Part shown: piece after piece, positions 28,561 through 37,038 of the stretch
Numbering within the stretch: the first letter of the stretch is position 1
Layout of the letters: the number at the start of each line of letters is the position of its first letter
NCBI GenBank assembly: GCA_007695125.1
Contig: REEJ01000164.1
Coordinates: 1-38,011 of the forward strand
Length of the DNA stretch: 38,011 bases
DNA from: Trueperaceae bacterium
GTDB lineage: Bacteria; Deinococcota; Deinococci; Deinococcales; Trueperaceae
Reading direction: 5' to 3'
Notes under the pieces: generated by a model
Databases searched by the model: none
Seen by the model: only the letters and a program-made list of their open reading frames with translations
Told to the model about the DNA's origin: nothing
Translations under genes and position numbers: made by a program

Positions 28561-31437
28561 GTGGATCCTGTCGTGGTGCTGCCGACGCTTCGGGGACGCG
28601 CGGCCGAGATCGAGGCGGTGCGCGAGTGGGCGCGGCCCGGATCGGACGGGCGCGTGCGGGTGCTGCTGCTCGAGGGTGAGGCCGGCATCGGCAAGACGTG
28701 CCTGCTCGAGGTCGCGCGCGCCGCGGCGCAACGCTCCGGCCGCTCGGTGTTCGTCGGCCGAGCCGACGAGATCGAGCGCTCGCGACCCTTCGGGGTCCTG
28801 CTCGACGCGCTGGGTTGGCGCGCAGCGAGCGGCGTCGCCCTGCCTGCCTCGCTCCGGCAGCTCGAGGAAGGCGGAAGCAAAGACGGCGGCGGCGCCTTCC
28901 AACGCTCCCGCGATCCAGACCAACGGTTCCGCACGGTGGACGCGATCGTCGGTGCCTTGGAGCAGGTCGCGCTCGACGAGCCGGTGGCGCTCCTGCTCGA
29001 CGACCTGCAATGGGCCGACGCCTCGACGCTGCTGACGGTGAACGCGATCACGCGCTGGCTCGGGTATCTCGACGTCGCGATCCTCGCCACGTTGCGACCG
29101 TTTCCCCGCACGCCGGAACTCGCTCGACTGCTCGACCGGCTCGACCATGACGGCGCTCGGCGCCTCGAGATCGGTCCCCTCGACGATCACGCCGTGGCCG
29201 AACTCGCGACCGATGTCGTCGGTGCCGCGCCGGGAGTCACGCTGCGCGCTGCGGTCGCCAGCGCAGCTGGGAACCCGCTGTTCGTGACCGAGCTCCTGCG
29301 CGTGCTGGCCGACGAAGGCTCCCTCGTGGTCGTGGACGGCGGGGCCGAACTCGAGCGCGTGGTGGTGCCGCCGTCTCTGCGCGCGACGATCCATCGAACG
29401 CTCGCCTTCCTCGGCGCCGACGTCCTCGCGCTGCTGCACCACGCAAGCGTGTTGGGGACGGCGTTCTCCCTCACCGACCTCGCGGCCGTGACCGGGGTCG
29501 GCGCCAGCGACCTGACCAGGCGGTTGCGGCCAGCGATCCAGGCGGGACTGCTGGTCGACGACGCCGAACGGCTTCGCTTCCGGCACGACCTGGTCCGCTC
29601 GGCCATCTACGAGGACCAACCCGTCGCCATGCGAGCCGCCCTGCACGCGGAAGCAGCGGAACGCTTGGCAGCTGCCGGAGCGAGCTCGCTGCAGGTGGCG
29701 GAACACATCGTCCTGGGCGGCACATCCGCCGACGCGACGACGATCGAACGCCTGCACGAGGCGGCGCGTGAGGTCGGCCGCCAGGCGCCCGCCACGGCCG
29801 TCCGGCTCCTCGAGCACGCGCTCGAGCTGTCGGGTCAAGCCTCCGATCGGCGTGCCGCGATGCTCGCGGACCTCGTCGCGGCGCTCCTCTGGTGCGGTCG
29901 GCCGCAGAACGCAGAGCAGCGTGCGCGCGAGGGGCTGCGCACAGGTCCCGATGGTCCTTGCCAGGGTCTCCTATGGCTCGGTCTCGTGCAGGCGCTTTCG
30001 GTGCAGGGCCGTTTCCGAGCCCTGATCGACGAGGTCGAACGAGCCGTACGGACCCACGGCGTCACCGAGGCCGAGGCGTCGACCATGCTGGCGGAGGCCG
30101 CCAACGCGCATCTGCTCTCGGGCGACGTCCGAACGGCGGAGGCGATGGCACACGACGCCGTCTCGTTGGGCCGTTCCGTGGCGAGCGAGGGCGCTGCGGC
30201 CGGCCTGATGATCCTGTCCGATGTCGCCCGCGGCCGCGGCGACGTCCAGAGCGCGCTCGGCCATGCCCAGGAGGCGGTCGAGGCGACCGAGCGTCGCGGC
30301 GGCGTGGTGCACGGCTGGCGACCCGAGATCTTCCTCGCGATGGCCCTGCGAGACCTCGATCGGTTCGACGAGGCGCACGCGGCGCTCCAACGCGGCCGCA
30401 TCGCCGACGAACAGCGCGGCCACGTCACCTTCCTCCCCGTCTACGGCTACGAGCTGGCGACGGGTCACTTCCTGTCGGGCCGCTGGGACGAGGCTGTCAC
30501 TGAAGCCGAGCGCGCCCTCGCGCTGGCCGAGGAGGTCGGGCTCGCCATGCTGCGCTCGTGGCCGAGGAGCCTGCTCGCCCTCATCGCCGTGCATCGAGGC
30601 GACCTCGAAGCAGCGGCCGCCCAGCTGGCCGACCTCGAGCCCGTCGACCAGGCGGCGTCCAGTGCCGTGGGCCTCCAGTCGCCGCGGGAGGCGCTGGCTC
30701 GCAGCCTCCTCGCCGAGGCGAACGGAGACGCCGCGGCCGCCCTCGCGCTCCTCCAGCGTGCGTGGGACGACCATGGCGGGCGCGGCAACGTGACCGCGCT
30801 GTCGCAGCTCGCCCCCGATCTCGTCCGCCTCGCCCTGGCCTGCCGCGATCCAACCACCGCAGCAGGTGTCGCGCTCGCCGTCGAGCACGCGGCGCGGCTT
30901 CAGCCGGTGACCAGCGTGGTGGCGAGCGCCTGGCGCTGCCGGGGGCTCGTCGACGCCGACGCAGACGTGCTGGTCGAGGCCGCCACGCACCTGGCCGGGA
31001 GCCCGCGCAGGTTCGAGCACGCGCACGCATGCGAGGCCGCTGCGGCCGCACTCGTCCAGGCCGACCGCCGGCGCGAGGCGAAGCCGCTGTTCGACGCCGC
31101 GATCGACACGTTCGACGCGATGGGCGCCCAGCGCGCCGCTGCCAGCGCTCTCGCCAGCGCCAGGACCCTCGGCATCGGACGGAGGCGTCGGGGTGCTCGA
31201 ACGCGGGCTGTCCATGGCTGGGAGGCGCTGACACCGTCGGAGACCGAGGTGGTGGCACTCGCCGCCGATGGTCTCACGAACCCGGAGGTCGGCCGGCGCC
31301 TGTTCATCTCGAGGCGCACGGTCCAGTCGCACCTCTCGAGCGCCTTCCGCAAGCTCGAGATCACGTCGAGGGTCGAGCTGGCGGCGCTCGTGGCGCGGCG
31401 CGGTCGTACGCCCGGTGAGCGCGACGGGTCGCGCTGA
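28561..31437 (+). CDS. Large ATP-binding LuxR-type regulator (LAL/MalT-like)
   Basis: A 958-aa transcription regulator. An N-terminal AAA/STAND ATPase has Walker A GEAGIGKT (residues 39-46) and Walker B VALLLDDLQWAD (about 140-152). The middle (about 330-860) is helical and TPR-like (repeated AEANG, ALALLQRAW and similar helices). A C-terminal LuxR helix-turn-helix (about 890-950) reads LTPSETEVVALAADGLTNPEVGRRLF followed by SRRTVQSHLSSAFRKL. Such proteins sense a ligand through the TPR region and activate genes when bound to ATP. The start is GTG 28561. The divergent secreted protein/GNAT pair is a possible target by position only. Confidence 0.9.
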   Translation: MDPVVVLPTLRGRAAEIEAVREWARPGSDGRVRVLLLEGEAGIGKTCLLEVARAAAQRSGRSVFVGRADEIERSRPFGVLLDALGWRAASGVALPASLRQLEEGGSKDGGGAFQRSRDPDQRFRTVDAIVGALEQVALDEPVALLLDDLQWADASTLLTVNAITRWLGYLDVAILATLRPFPRTPELARLLDRLDHDGARRLEIGPLDDHAVAELATDVVGAAPGVTLRAAVASAAGNPLFVTELLRVLADEGSLVVVDGGAELERVVVPPSLRATIHRTLAFLGADVLALLHHASVLGTAFSLTDLAAVTGVGASDLTRRLRPAIQAGLLVDDAERLRFRHDLVRSAIYEDQPVAMRAALHAEAAERLAAAGASSLQVAEHIVLGGTSADATTIERLHEAAREVGRQAPATAVRLLEHALELSGQASDRRAAMLADLVAALLWCGRPQNAEQRAREGLRTGPDGPCQGLLWLGLVQALSVQGRFRALIDEVERAVRTHGVTEAEASTMLAEAANAHLLSGDVRTAEAMAHDAVSLGRSVASEGAAAGLMILSDVARGRGDVQSALGHAQEAVEATERRGGVVHGWRPEIFLAMALRDLDRFDEAHAALQRGRIADEQRGHVTFLPVYGYELATGHFLSGRWDEAVTEAERALALAEEVGLAMLRSWPRSLLALIAVHRGDLEAAAAQLADLEPVDQAASSAVGLQSPREALARSLLAEANGDAAAALALLQRAWDDHGGRGNVTALSQLAPDLVRLALACRDPTTAAGVALAVEHAARLQPVTSVVASAWRCRGLVDADADVLVEAATHLAGSPRRFEHAHACEAAAAALVQADRRREAKPLFDAAIDTFDAMGAQRAAASALASARTLGIGRRRRGARTRAVHGWEALTPSETEVVALAADGLTNPEVGRRLFISRRTVQSHLSSAFRKLEITSRVELAALVARRGRTPGERDGSR

Positions 31438-31511
31438 CGGCGCGCGCGGCGCTGCCTCTACGACGCCTCACTCGACCTGGTTCAGCGTCGGGCTCCACAC
31501 CCAGCGTAGGG

Positions 31512-32075
31512 CTAACGGAAGATGCAGCAGTGCGGGAAGCAGATCACGATGCACCCGCAGCAGAAGTCGCCCTTCTGCCGTCCGTCGGGGAGCACGATCC
31601 AACCACCCACGTGGGTGACGCCACCGAACTCCTCCTCGGCCCGGTACAGACCGGCGTCGCCGGTCTCGGCGGTGGCCCAGAATGGCTGCGGGCCTCCACC
31701 GGGGACCTGCGCCACCCCGAACACATCGCCCGTGTCCTCGACGCGCACGTGGACCTGCGCCCCGATGCGCTCGCCCAGACGTGCTTCCCCGGCAGCGTCC
31801 AGTTCACCGGAGATCCACTGGGCGAACCCCACGCCGTCGCACAGGTAGACGCTGATGTCTTCTCCTGCCTCGACCACGTCAGGGACGACGACCGCCACGA
31901 GCAACTCCGCGCTGACCTCACCTACACGGGCGTTGGCTACGGGCTCGGCCTGGAAGACCCCGACCTCCGAGCGGGCCTGCAGCGTCTCCAGGTCCAAGAT
32001 CAGGGGATCCGCCTCCGCATAAGCGCCGGCGGCCGACACCAGCGCACTGAGGGCGACGGCGACCAAGAAACGCAA
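31512..32075 (-). CDS. Secreted protein with cysteine-rich C-terminal tail
   Basis: I do not recognise the family. About 187 residues: a signal peptide (RFLVAVALSALVSAAGAYA, cleavage after AYA), then an acidic beta-rich region that is Val, Gly and Asp rich. It ends abruptly in a cysteine cluster (GDFCCGCIVICFPHCCIFR) with six Cys in 17 residues, a layout typical of a disulfide knot or metal site at the very end. No start with a Shine-Dalgarno is visible; TTG 32075 gives the most natural signal peptide, while ATG 32198 in the same frame would add 41 residues. The start is therefore uncertain, though the coding frame itself is convincing. The 3' end faces the LuxR-type gene. Confidence 0.65.
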   Translation of the reverse strand: MRFLVAVALSALVSAAGAYAEADPLILDLETLQARSEVGVFQAEPVANARVGEVSAELLVAVVVPDVVEAGEDISVYLCDGVGFAQWISGELDAAGEARLGERIGAQVHVRVEDTGDVFGVAQVPGGGPQPFWATAETGDAGLYRAEEEFGGVTHVGGWIVLPDGRQKGDFCCGCIVICFPHCCIFR

Positions 32076-32198
32076 GATGTATCGAACGAATACCGTCCCT
32101 TCACGGTACTCCCGGGGCAAGGAACGCTCATGCGAGGCAACCGTATCTCCCTCCCATCGTGACACCAGTTGACGTATTCCCCTATGTCGGTAGCACAT

Positions 32199-32713
32199 CA
32201 CATCTCGGAGCGCAACCTGCGGTCGCTCTTCAGCCTCGAGCTCGACCGTCCGGCCTGACGGGATCAACCCGTTCGGTGCTGCTTCGGGGATCGCCGTGCG
32301 GTCGGTAGCCGGGTGATGCACTCGGCCGTCGCGTGCACCCATGCCCGATCGATCCGTTTCGTGACCCCTTGCGACTGGGTGTCGGCCTCGCCTCGCCTCG
32401 CCGACTCCAGTGGCGAGCGACGCAAGGCCCCGCTCTTCGCCGTCGTGGGGGTCAAGCCAGAAGGGCGAACTCTCGCGCCACGCGGAGAGCGACCGACCGT
32501 AGGCTCCTGCATGACGTCTGCCGAACGCCAGACCCAACGATCTCTTGACGGAACTGATGCGCTCGCCAGCCCGGCCCGGTCGGCACCACCCTCGTCACCG
32601 ATACTGCGGTCGAGAGGACGTCGCCCGCCCCGGGTTCGACGGTGACCGCTCCGTCCCTCGGTTGACTGGCGCTCGTGCCGCGAAGATCGAAGCGAACGCC
32701 GATGCCGCCTCGC
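32199..32713. other. 515-bp interval without a recognisable gene
   Basis: Both strands hold only short open frames with arginine-, proline- and serine-rich translations typical of high-GC noise. No hairpin terminator, tandem repeat, IS end or tRNA was recognised. One tiny frame at 32184-32258 (24 codons) has no Shine-Dalgarno. The stretch may be the remains of a gene or simply spacer. Confidence 0.4.
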
Positions 32714-33532
32714 TCATGGAAGCGCACGCGTCACCACACGGGTGAAGCAGTGCCCCTCGAGCGCCGCCACGTTGAAGCGTGGCAGCGCGTCGCGTGAGCT
32801 GTCGGCCGTCACGTACCCCTCGTCGGTCGTGAACTGCAACTCGAAGCCGACGCCTTCAGCCACGGTCGCAACCGCCTCTGAGGAGACGCCGAAGGGCCAC
32901 GCCAGCGCCGTGATCGCCTGATCGGTCTGCTGCTCGAGCAGCATGCGACTGAGCACGAGGTCGGCTCGCACCCGCTCGAGGTGGTCGGACGTCGTCTCTC
33001 CGGGCTGCCGTAGGGCCGCGGGCACACCGTGCTCACCGTAGTGGTGCAGGTCGTAGCTGTGCGACCCCACCTCGATCAGGCCGCCGTCGGCGGCCATGGC
33101 TCGAAGATCGTGGAAGCTGAGCTGGTCCGAGAAGAGCACCACCCGCTGCAGCCCGGGGCGGGTCGCCACCAGAGGGAAGACCACCGCCGGGAAGCCATGG
33201 CGCTGCAGCACCGGAAACGCGTGCTCGCGGAACGAACGGTAGCCGTCGTCGAAGGTGATCAGCAACGAGCGTTCTGGAAAGGCGCCGGCGGCCTGGTAGT
33301 CACTGAACTCGTCGAGCGTGAGCGGCCGATAGCCGTGCGCAGCCAGGAACGCCATCTGGGCCGCGAAGCAGTCGACGTGGAGCTCGGACGACGCGCGTGG
33401 CGTGTGTTCGACGAGGTGGTGGTACATGAGCACCGGGATGCGGTCGGTCATAGCGGCGCCGGCGAGTGCGACGCCAGCGAGCAACGACACCTGCAACACG
33501 CTCCAAAGACTCCCGAACCTCGTCAGAGTCAC
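32714..33532 (-). CDS. Polysaccharide deacetylase family protein (NodB domain)
   Basis: A 272-aa exported enzyme. A hydrophobic segment (SLWSVLQVSLLAGVALAGAA) is a signal peptide or anchor. The NodB domain follows: RIPVLMYHHLVE, the metal motif LLITFDDGYRSF (the Asp-Asp of T-F-D-D), and IEVGSHSYDLHHYGEH (the H-x-x-x-H metal-binding histidines in SHSYDLHH), then ALAWPFGVSSEAV (the P-F-G loop). It should remove acetyl groups from a cell-surface polysaccharide or peptidoglycan. GTG 33532 is chosen because TAGGGT lies 5 nt upstream (33543-33538), a leaderless arrangement. Confidence 0.88.
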   Translation of the reverse strand: MTLTRFGSLWSVLQVSLLAGVALAGAAMTDRIPVLMYHHLVEHTPRASSELHVDCFAAQMAFLAAHGYRPLTLDEFSDYQAAGAFPERSLLITFDDGYRSFREHAFPVLQRHGFPAVVFPLVATRPGLQRVVLFSDQLSFHDLRAMAADGGLIEVGSHSYDLHHYGEHGVPAALRQPGETTSDHLERVRADLVLSRMLLEQQTDQAITALAWPFGVSSEAVATVAEGVGFELQFTTDEGYVTADSSRDALPRFNVAALEGHCFTRVVTRALP

Positions 33533-33537
33533 ACCGG

Positions 33538-33543
33538 ACCCTA
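33538..33543 (-). promoter_or_regulatory. Candidate -10 of the deacetylase gene (leaderless)
   Basis: TAGGGT on the minus strand ends 5 nt before GTG 33532; no Shine-Dalgarno is present. Confidence 0.4.
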
Positions 33544-33668
33544 GCGTCGCGACTGTGAACACTCGGTGAACGTGCGCGCGCCGCTGCACGACCGGTGCTC
33601 GCACACCGAAACGGTCACCCCGAGACGGCAACTGTGCGCATGACGAGCCCTCGCCGACACATGACGGA

Positions 33669-33706
33669 CGAAGGAGCGACCTCGTCGATGCGGGATCGCT
33701 CCTTCG
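33669..33706 (-). terminator. Inverted repeat downstream of tRNA-Ala
   Basis: Two perfect 11-nt arms (CGAAGGAGCGA and its complement) are separated by 16 nt, starting 29 nt after the tRNA 3' end. No T-run follows on the minus strand, so it may mark the end of the tRNA transcript or a processing site. Confidence 0.45.
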
Positions 33707-33735
33707 CCTGCTGCCGCCTAGAACGGCCACGTGTG

Positions 33736-33811
<76 letters not shown>

Positions 33812-33879
33812 ACGTCGGGAACCCTCTCGCGGAGGGCGACCCGTAGGTTACCGGTGCGCCAGGGGCGTGTCAAGGAACC

Positions 33880-34251
33880 TCACGCAGGGGCGATGCGGTA
33901 CGGGACGCGCACGTCGGGCTCGTCGGTCGGGAAGCCCTCGTCGCGCGTGACGAGGAGCGCGCCCTCCGCCCGGGCGCAGGCCCACACCAGGGCGTCCGGG
34001 AGCCGCATGCGACCCGCTCGGCGGATCCGGCCCGCGTCGCGCGCCACGGCCTCGTCCACGGCGACGACGCGACAGCTGCGGAGCAGTGCGTCGACCGCCG
34101 CGAGCCGCTCGTCCGAGCCTGCCCCGACGACGAGCTCGGCGACCGAGACCGCGCTCACGAGGACCTCGTGGTAGCGATCGAGTTCGTCCGCGGCCTCGGG
34201 CCTGCCCATGAGGTAGTCGACCAGCACGTTCGTGTCGACCAGGGCGTTCAC
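33880..34251 (-). CDS. PIN-domain toxin (VapC-like)
   Basis: A 123-aa PIN-domain protein. The acidic active-site residues are visible in order: VDTNVLVDYL (Asp near residue 6), SVAELVVG (Glu near 40), LPDALVWACA (Asp near 94) and LVTRDEGF (Asp near 113). The pattern fits a VapC-type ribonuclease that cuts tRNA or rRNA unless bound by its antitoxin. GTG 34251 overlaps the antitoxin stop (GTGA), the usual two-gene toxin-antitoxin order. The last stretch (DVRVPYRIAPA) is short and Pro-rich. Confidence 0.88.
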   Translation of the reverse strand: MNALVDTNVLVDYLMGRPEAADELDRYHEVLVSAVSVAELVVGAGSDERLAAVDALLRSCRVVAVDEAVARDAGRIRRAGRMRLPDALVWACARAEGALLVTRDEGFPTDEPDVRVPYRIAPA

Positions 34252-34472
34252 GCGTCGTCCCACTCCGCCCGGAGCCGCCGCTGGAGCGCGAGCCCGTCGA
34301 CGCCATCGTCGCGCCACGCGCCGAACGCCGCACCGCGACCGCCGCCGGCGTGCGACGCGAGGTACCGCTCGACCGCCTCGCGCACCAACGCCGCGCGTGA
34401 GCGACCGGTCGCGTGCCGCAGCCGGTCGAGCGCCTCGACCGCGTCGTCGGGGAGGTCGACGATGGTGCGCAT
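34248..34472 (-). CDS. Ribbon-helix-helix antitoxin (VapB-like)
   Basis: A 74-aa antitoxin. The N-terminal RHH DNA-binding motif reads RTIVDLPDDAVEALDRLRHATGRSRAALVREAVERYL (beta strand plus two helices). The C-terminal part (GAAFGAWRDDGVDGLALQRRLRAEWDDA) fits toxin-binding tails, with acidic residues for PIN-domain neutralisation. The start is ATG 34472; an ATG six codons upstream (MCHHDAM) is in frame but lies inside the operator palindromes. It is immediately upstream of and coupled to the PIN gene. Confidence 0.88.
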   Translation of the reverse strand: MRTIVDLPDDAVEALDRLRHATGRSRAALVREAVERYLASHAGGGRGAAFGAWRDDGVDGLALQRRLRAEWDDA

Positions 34473-34474
34473 GG

Positions 34475-34497
34475 CATCATGATGACACATCATGATG
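34475..34497. promoter_or_regulatory. Palindromic operator upstream of the VapBC-like pair
   Basis: Two identical palindromes, CATCATGATG at 34475-34484 and 34488-34497, lie just upstream of the antitoxin ATG, 13 bp apart start to start. This is the typical layout of an autoregulatory RHH antitoxin operator. Confidence 0.6.
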
Positions 34498-34517
34498 ACG
34501 CCCAGTGTCGCACGCGA

Positions 34518-34547
34518 ACGGCGCCGGACCCGAGGGTCCGGCGCCGT
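34518..34547 (-). terminator. Terminator of rplS
   Basis: A 13-bp perfect stem (ACGGCGCCGGACC and its complement) with a 4-nt loop begins 28 nt after the rplS stop on the minus strand. Little T follows, but the stem is very stable; it also separates rplS from the toxin-antitoxin pair. Confidence 0.7.
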
Positions 34548-34575
34548 CATGTGCAGCGATTCGGCGAGCGGTCGT

Positions 34576-34995
34576 TCAGTCGTTCTTCGCGGCGTCGCGC
34601 GCGATGCGCACCGCGGCGCGGTCGGCTTCCTGGCGGGCGACGTCGGTCTTGAGGCGCGAGGCCTTGCCGCGCAGTTCGCGCAGGTAGTAGAGCTTCGAGC
34701 GGCGGCTACGGCCACGGCGCACGATGACGATCTTGTCGATCATCGGCGACGCGAGCGGGAACACGCGCTCGACGCCTTCGCCGGCCGACACCTTGCGAAC
34801 CGTGATGGTGGAGCGGGCGCCGCGGCCGTTCTTGCGGGCGATGACCACGCCCTCGAACGCCTGGATGCGGCTGCGGGCGCCCTCGACGACCTTGTAGTCG
34901 ACGCGCACGGTGTCGCCCGTCTCGAACTCGGGGTGGTCGTCACGAACGAAGGGCTGCTCGATCGAGCGCATGATGGCGCCTTTGTTGTACTTCAT
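34576..34995 (-). CDS. rplS: 50S ribosomal protein L19 (bL19)
   Basis: A 139-aa bL19. Family blocks are [53 protein letters not shown] and [24 protein letters not shown], which together define L19 at the 30S-50S interface. The C-terminal helix is somewhat extended and Ala/Arg rich. ATG 34995 has AGGAGA 6 nt upstream. Its own promoter (TTGCGC, 18 bp, TACACT) and a strong terminator make it a single-gene unit; rimM and trmD are not adjacent. Confidence 0.98.
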   Translation of the reverse strand: MKYNKGAIMRSIEQPFVRDDHPEFETGDTVRVDYKVVEGARSRIQAFEGVVIARKNGRGARSTITVRKVSAGEGVERVFPLASPMIDKIVIVRRGRSRRSKLYYLRELRGKASRLKTDVARQEADRAAVRIARDAAKND

Positions 34996-35082
34996 GATGC
35001 TCTCCTGGGTCCGAGGGGGCGGACGGTGCCAGCGTGCAGGGCAGGGCGGATGCCCCACTACCCGCGAGGCTACAGCCTGCGA

Positions 35083-35112
35083 AGTGTAGCGCACTCGCGG
35101 TGCACCGCGCAA
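35083..35112 (-). promoter_or_regulatory. Promoter of rplS
   Basis: TTGCGC (35112-35107), an 18-bp spacer and TACACT (35088-35083) form a sigma-70-type promoter; it predicts a 5' leader of about 80 nt. Confidence 0.65.
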
Positions 35113-35153
35113 GCGCAGTGCGGTCGCCGCCCGGCTCGCGGCCTCCGGTTGCG

Positions 35154-36179
35154 TCAGCCCGACTCGTGCGAGCGCGCCCAGATGTTGACGCCGCTCTCGG
35201 TGGCGTGCCGGTCGATGGCCGCGATCTCGTCGTCGCTGAAGTCGAGGTTGTCGAGTGCGGCGACGTTCTCGACGATCTGGTCGCTCGTGCTGGCGCCGAT
35301 CAAGACCGAGGTGATCCTCTCGTTGCGCAGGCACCAGGCGAGCGCCATCTGGGCCAGGCTCTGGCCGCGCTCGGTCGCGATCGCGGCGAGCGAGCGGACC
35401 TTGTCGAGCAGCTCGGGGCGCAGGAACTCGTCGCGGAAGCTGTCCGCGTGCGCGGCGCGCGCGCCGGCGGGTACGCCGCGCAGGTACTTGTCGGTGAGCA
35501 GGCCCTGGGCGAGCGGCGAGAAGGCGATGACGCCGACGCCGAGCTCGCCCACGGCGGCGAGCAGGTCGGCCTCGATCCAGCGGTTCAGCATCGAGTACGA
35601 CGGCTGGTGGATGAGCAGCGGCACACCCATCTCGCGCAGGATGCGCTCGGCCTCGCGGGTCTTGGCCGCCGAGTACGACGAGACGCCGACGTAGGTGGCC
35701 AGCCCGCGCTGCACCGCGCTGGCCAGGGCGCCCATGGTCTCCTCCAGGGGCGTGTCGGGATCGAAGCGGTGCGAGTAGAAGATGTCGACGTGGTCGAGGC
35801 GCATGCGCCTGAGGCTGGCCTCGAGGCTGTCGAGCAAGTACTTGCGCGAGCCCCACTCGCCGTACGGTCCCGGCCACATGCGGTACCCCGCCTTGGTGCT
35901 GATCACCAGTTCGCCGCGGTACGGCGCGAGGTCGCGCGTCATGACTGCGCCGAACTGCTCCTCGGCCGACCCTGGTGGCGGCCCGTAGTTGTTGGCCAGG
36001 TCGAAGTGCGTGATGCCGAGGTCGAAGGCGGTGCGCAGCCGCTCGCGCACGCTCTCATGGGGCGTGTCGCCGCCGAAGCGCTGCCACAGGCCGAGCGAGA
36101 CGGTGGGGAGCCGCAGGCCGCTGCGACCGCAACGGCGGTACGACATGCGCTCGTATCGATCGGGGTGCGCGGTGTCCAT
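35154..36179 (-). CDS. yghZ: Aldo-keto reductase, YghZ-like
   Basis: A 341-aa NADPH-dependent aldo-keto reductase. The catalytic tetrad is recognisable: Asp and Tyr in [16 protein letters not shown], Lys in [18 protein letters not shown] and His in [15 protein letters not shown]. The block [20 protein letters not shown] and [14 protein letters not shown] closely resemble E. coli YghZ, an L-glyceraldehyde 3-phosphate reductase that also acts on other aldehydes. ATG 36179 has TACGAT 5 nt upstream (36190-36185), a leaderless arrangement; MSYRRCG a few codons later is the other candidate. Confidence 0.9.
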   Translation of the reverse strand: MDTAHPDRYERMSYRRCGRSGLRLPTVSLGLWQRFGGDTPHESVRERLRTAFDLGITHFDLANNYGPPPGSAEEQFGAVMTRDLAPYRGELVISTKAGYRMWPGPYGEWGSRKYLLDSLEASLRRMRLDHVDIFYSHRFDPDTPLEETMGALASAVQRGLATYVGVSSYSAAKTREAERILREMGVPLLIHQPSYSMLNRWIEADLLAAVGELGVGVIAFSPLAQGLLTDKYLRGVPAGARAAHADSFRDEFLRPELLDKVRSLAAIATERGQSLAQMALAWCLRNERITSVLIGASTSDQIVENVAALDNLDFSDDEIAAIDRHATESGVNIWARSHESG

Positions 36180-36184
36180 GCCCC

Positions 36185-36190
36185 ATCGTA
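36185..36190 (-). promoter_or_regulatory. Candidate -10 of the aldo-keto reductase (leaderless)
   Basis: TACGAT on the minus strand ends 5 nt before ATG 36179. Confidence 0.5.
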
Positions 36191-36231
36191 CGTCCGGCGC
36201 GTACCGCACCGGTCGGGTTCGCCGGCCCAGG

Positions 36232-36237
36232 TACCGT
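36232..36237 (+). promoter_or_regulatory. Candidate -10 of the flavin-reductase-like gene (leaderless)
   Basis: TACCGT ends 7 nt before ATG 36245 and is back to back with the divergent aldo-keto reductase promoter. An in-frame GTG at 36236 overlaps this hexamer and is therefore less likely to be the start. Confidence 0.45.
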
Positions 36238-36244
36238 GACCGGC

Positions 36245-36874
36245 ATGGACATCGACCCAGCCTCCCTCAGCGAGCGCGACCGTCACCTGCTGCTCACCGC
36301 CCTGGTGGTCCCGCGCCCGATCGGTTGGATCAGCACGCTCGACGCGAGGGGTCGGCCCAACCTGGCGCCGTACTCCTTCTTCAACCTGGTCGCCTCGAGC
36401 CCGCCGACGCTGATCGTGTCGATCGGGCAGCGCGACGGCGGCCCGAAGGACACGTTGGCGAACCTGCGCGCGACCGGTGAACTCGTGGTGAACGTCGTCA
36501 GCGACGACCTCACGGCAGCGATGAACGCCAGTTCGGTGGAGTCGGGACCGGGGCACGACGAGTTCGCGTTCGCCGGCCTCGAGACGACGCCGAGCACGGT
36601 GGTCCGCCCCCCACGCGTGGCGGCCGCCCGCGCCCACCTCGAGGCGCGCCTGGTGGACGAGGTCGCCGTGGTCGACGACGACGGCGTGGCACACAACCAC
36701 GTGGTGTTCGCCCGGATCGTGCACGTCCACGTCGACGACGCCATCTTCACACCACCGCACCGGATCGACATGGCTGCGCTGGCGCCGGTGGCACGCCTGG
36801 CGGGGACGGGCTACGCGCGCATCGGCGAGCTCTTCTCGGTGCCACGACCCGAGGTGCCTGGGGGCGACGGCTGA
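36245..36874 (+). CDS. Flavin reductase-like FMN-binding protein
   Basis: A 209-aa protein of the flavin-reductase-like, FMN-binding split-barrel family (DIM6/NTAB type). Characteristic blocks are ALVVPRPIGWISTLDARGRPNLAPYSFFNLVASSPPTLIVSIG, TLANLRATGELVVNVVSDDL, and HNHVVFARIVHVHVDD near the end. Members bind FMN and act as flavin or NADPH:flavin oxidoreductases; the partner is unknown. It is divergent from the aldo-keto reductase and upstream of, but not coupled to, the MarR gene. Confidence 0.9.
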   Translation: MDIDPASLSERDRHLLLTALVVPRPIGWISTLDARGRPNLAPYSFFNLVASSPPTLIVSIGQRDGGPKDTLANLRATGELVVNVVSDDLTAAMNASSVESGPGHDEFAFAGLETTPSTVVRPPRVAAARAHLEARLVDEVAVVDDDGVAHNHVVFARIVHVHVDDAIFTPPHRIDMAALAPVARLAGTGYARIGELFSVPRPEVPGGDG

Positions 36875-36934
36875 GAACGCGATCGGCGACCGCCCACCCG
36901 GCGGGCCATCGCGAGGACCGTGTCGCTGGACCGC

Positions 36935-36980
36935 TTGACGCTCCATTGCTTGGCATATATCTTGATGTCGAACCGTTCGA
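36935..36980 (+). promoter_or_regulatory. Promoter and palindromic operator of the MarR/dioxygenase operon
   Basis: TTGACG (36935-36940), a 17-bp spacer and TATCTT (36958-36963) form a good promoter. A perfect palindrome TCGAAC-C-GTTCGA (36968-36980) covers the expected start of transcription, with further TATCTTGA/TCGATATCGA similarity around it, as in MhqR/OhrR-type MarR operators. It probably gives negative autoregulation. Confidence 0.7.
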
Positions 36981-37038
36981 TATCGAGCGGTATCGCTGCG
37001 GCCGGGTCGCGGCCGCCGAACGGACCGGAGAGGGGCCC

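Noticed and set aside
32313-32727. Several short open frames on both strands between the cysteine-rich protein and the deacetylase
   Set aside because: No start signal, no domain pattern and an Arg/Pro/Ser-rich composition; treated as non-coding.
36236-36238. GTG as the start of the flavin-reductase-like gene
   Set aside because: It overlaps the likely -10 hexamer TACCGT; ATG 36245 fits a leaderless start and the family N terminus.
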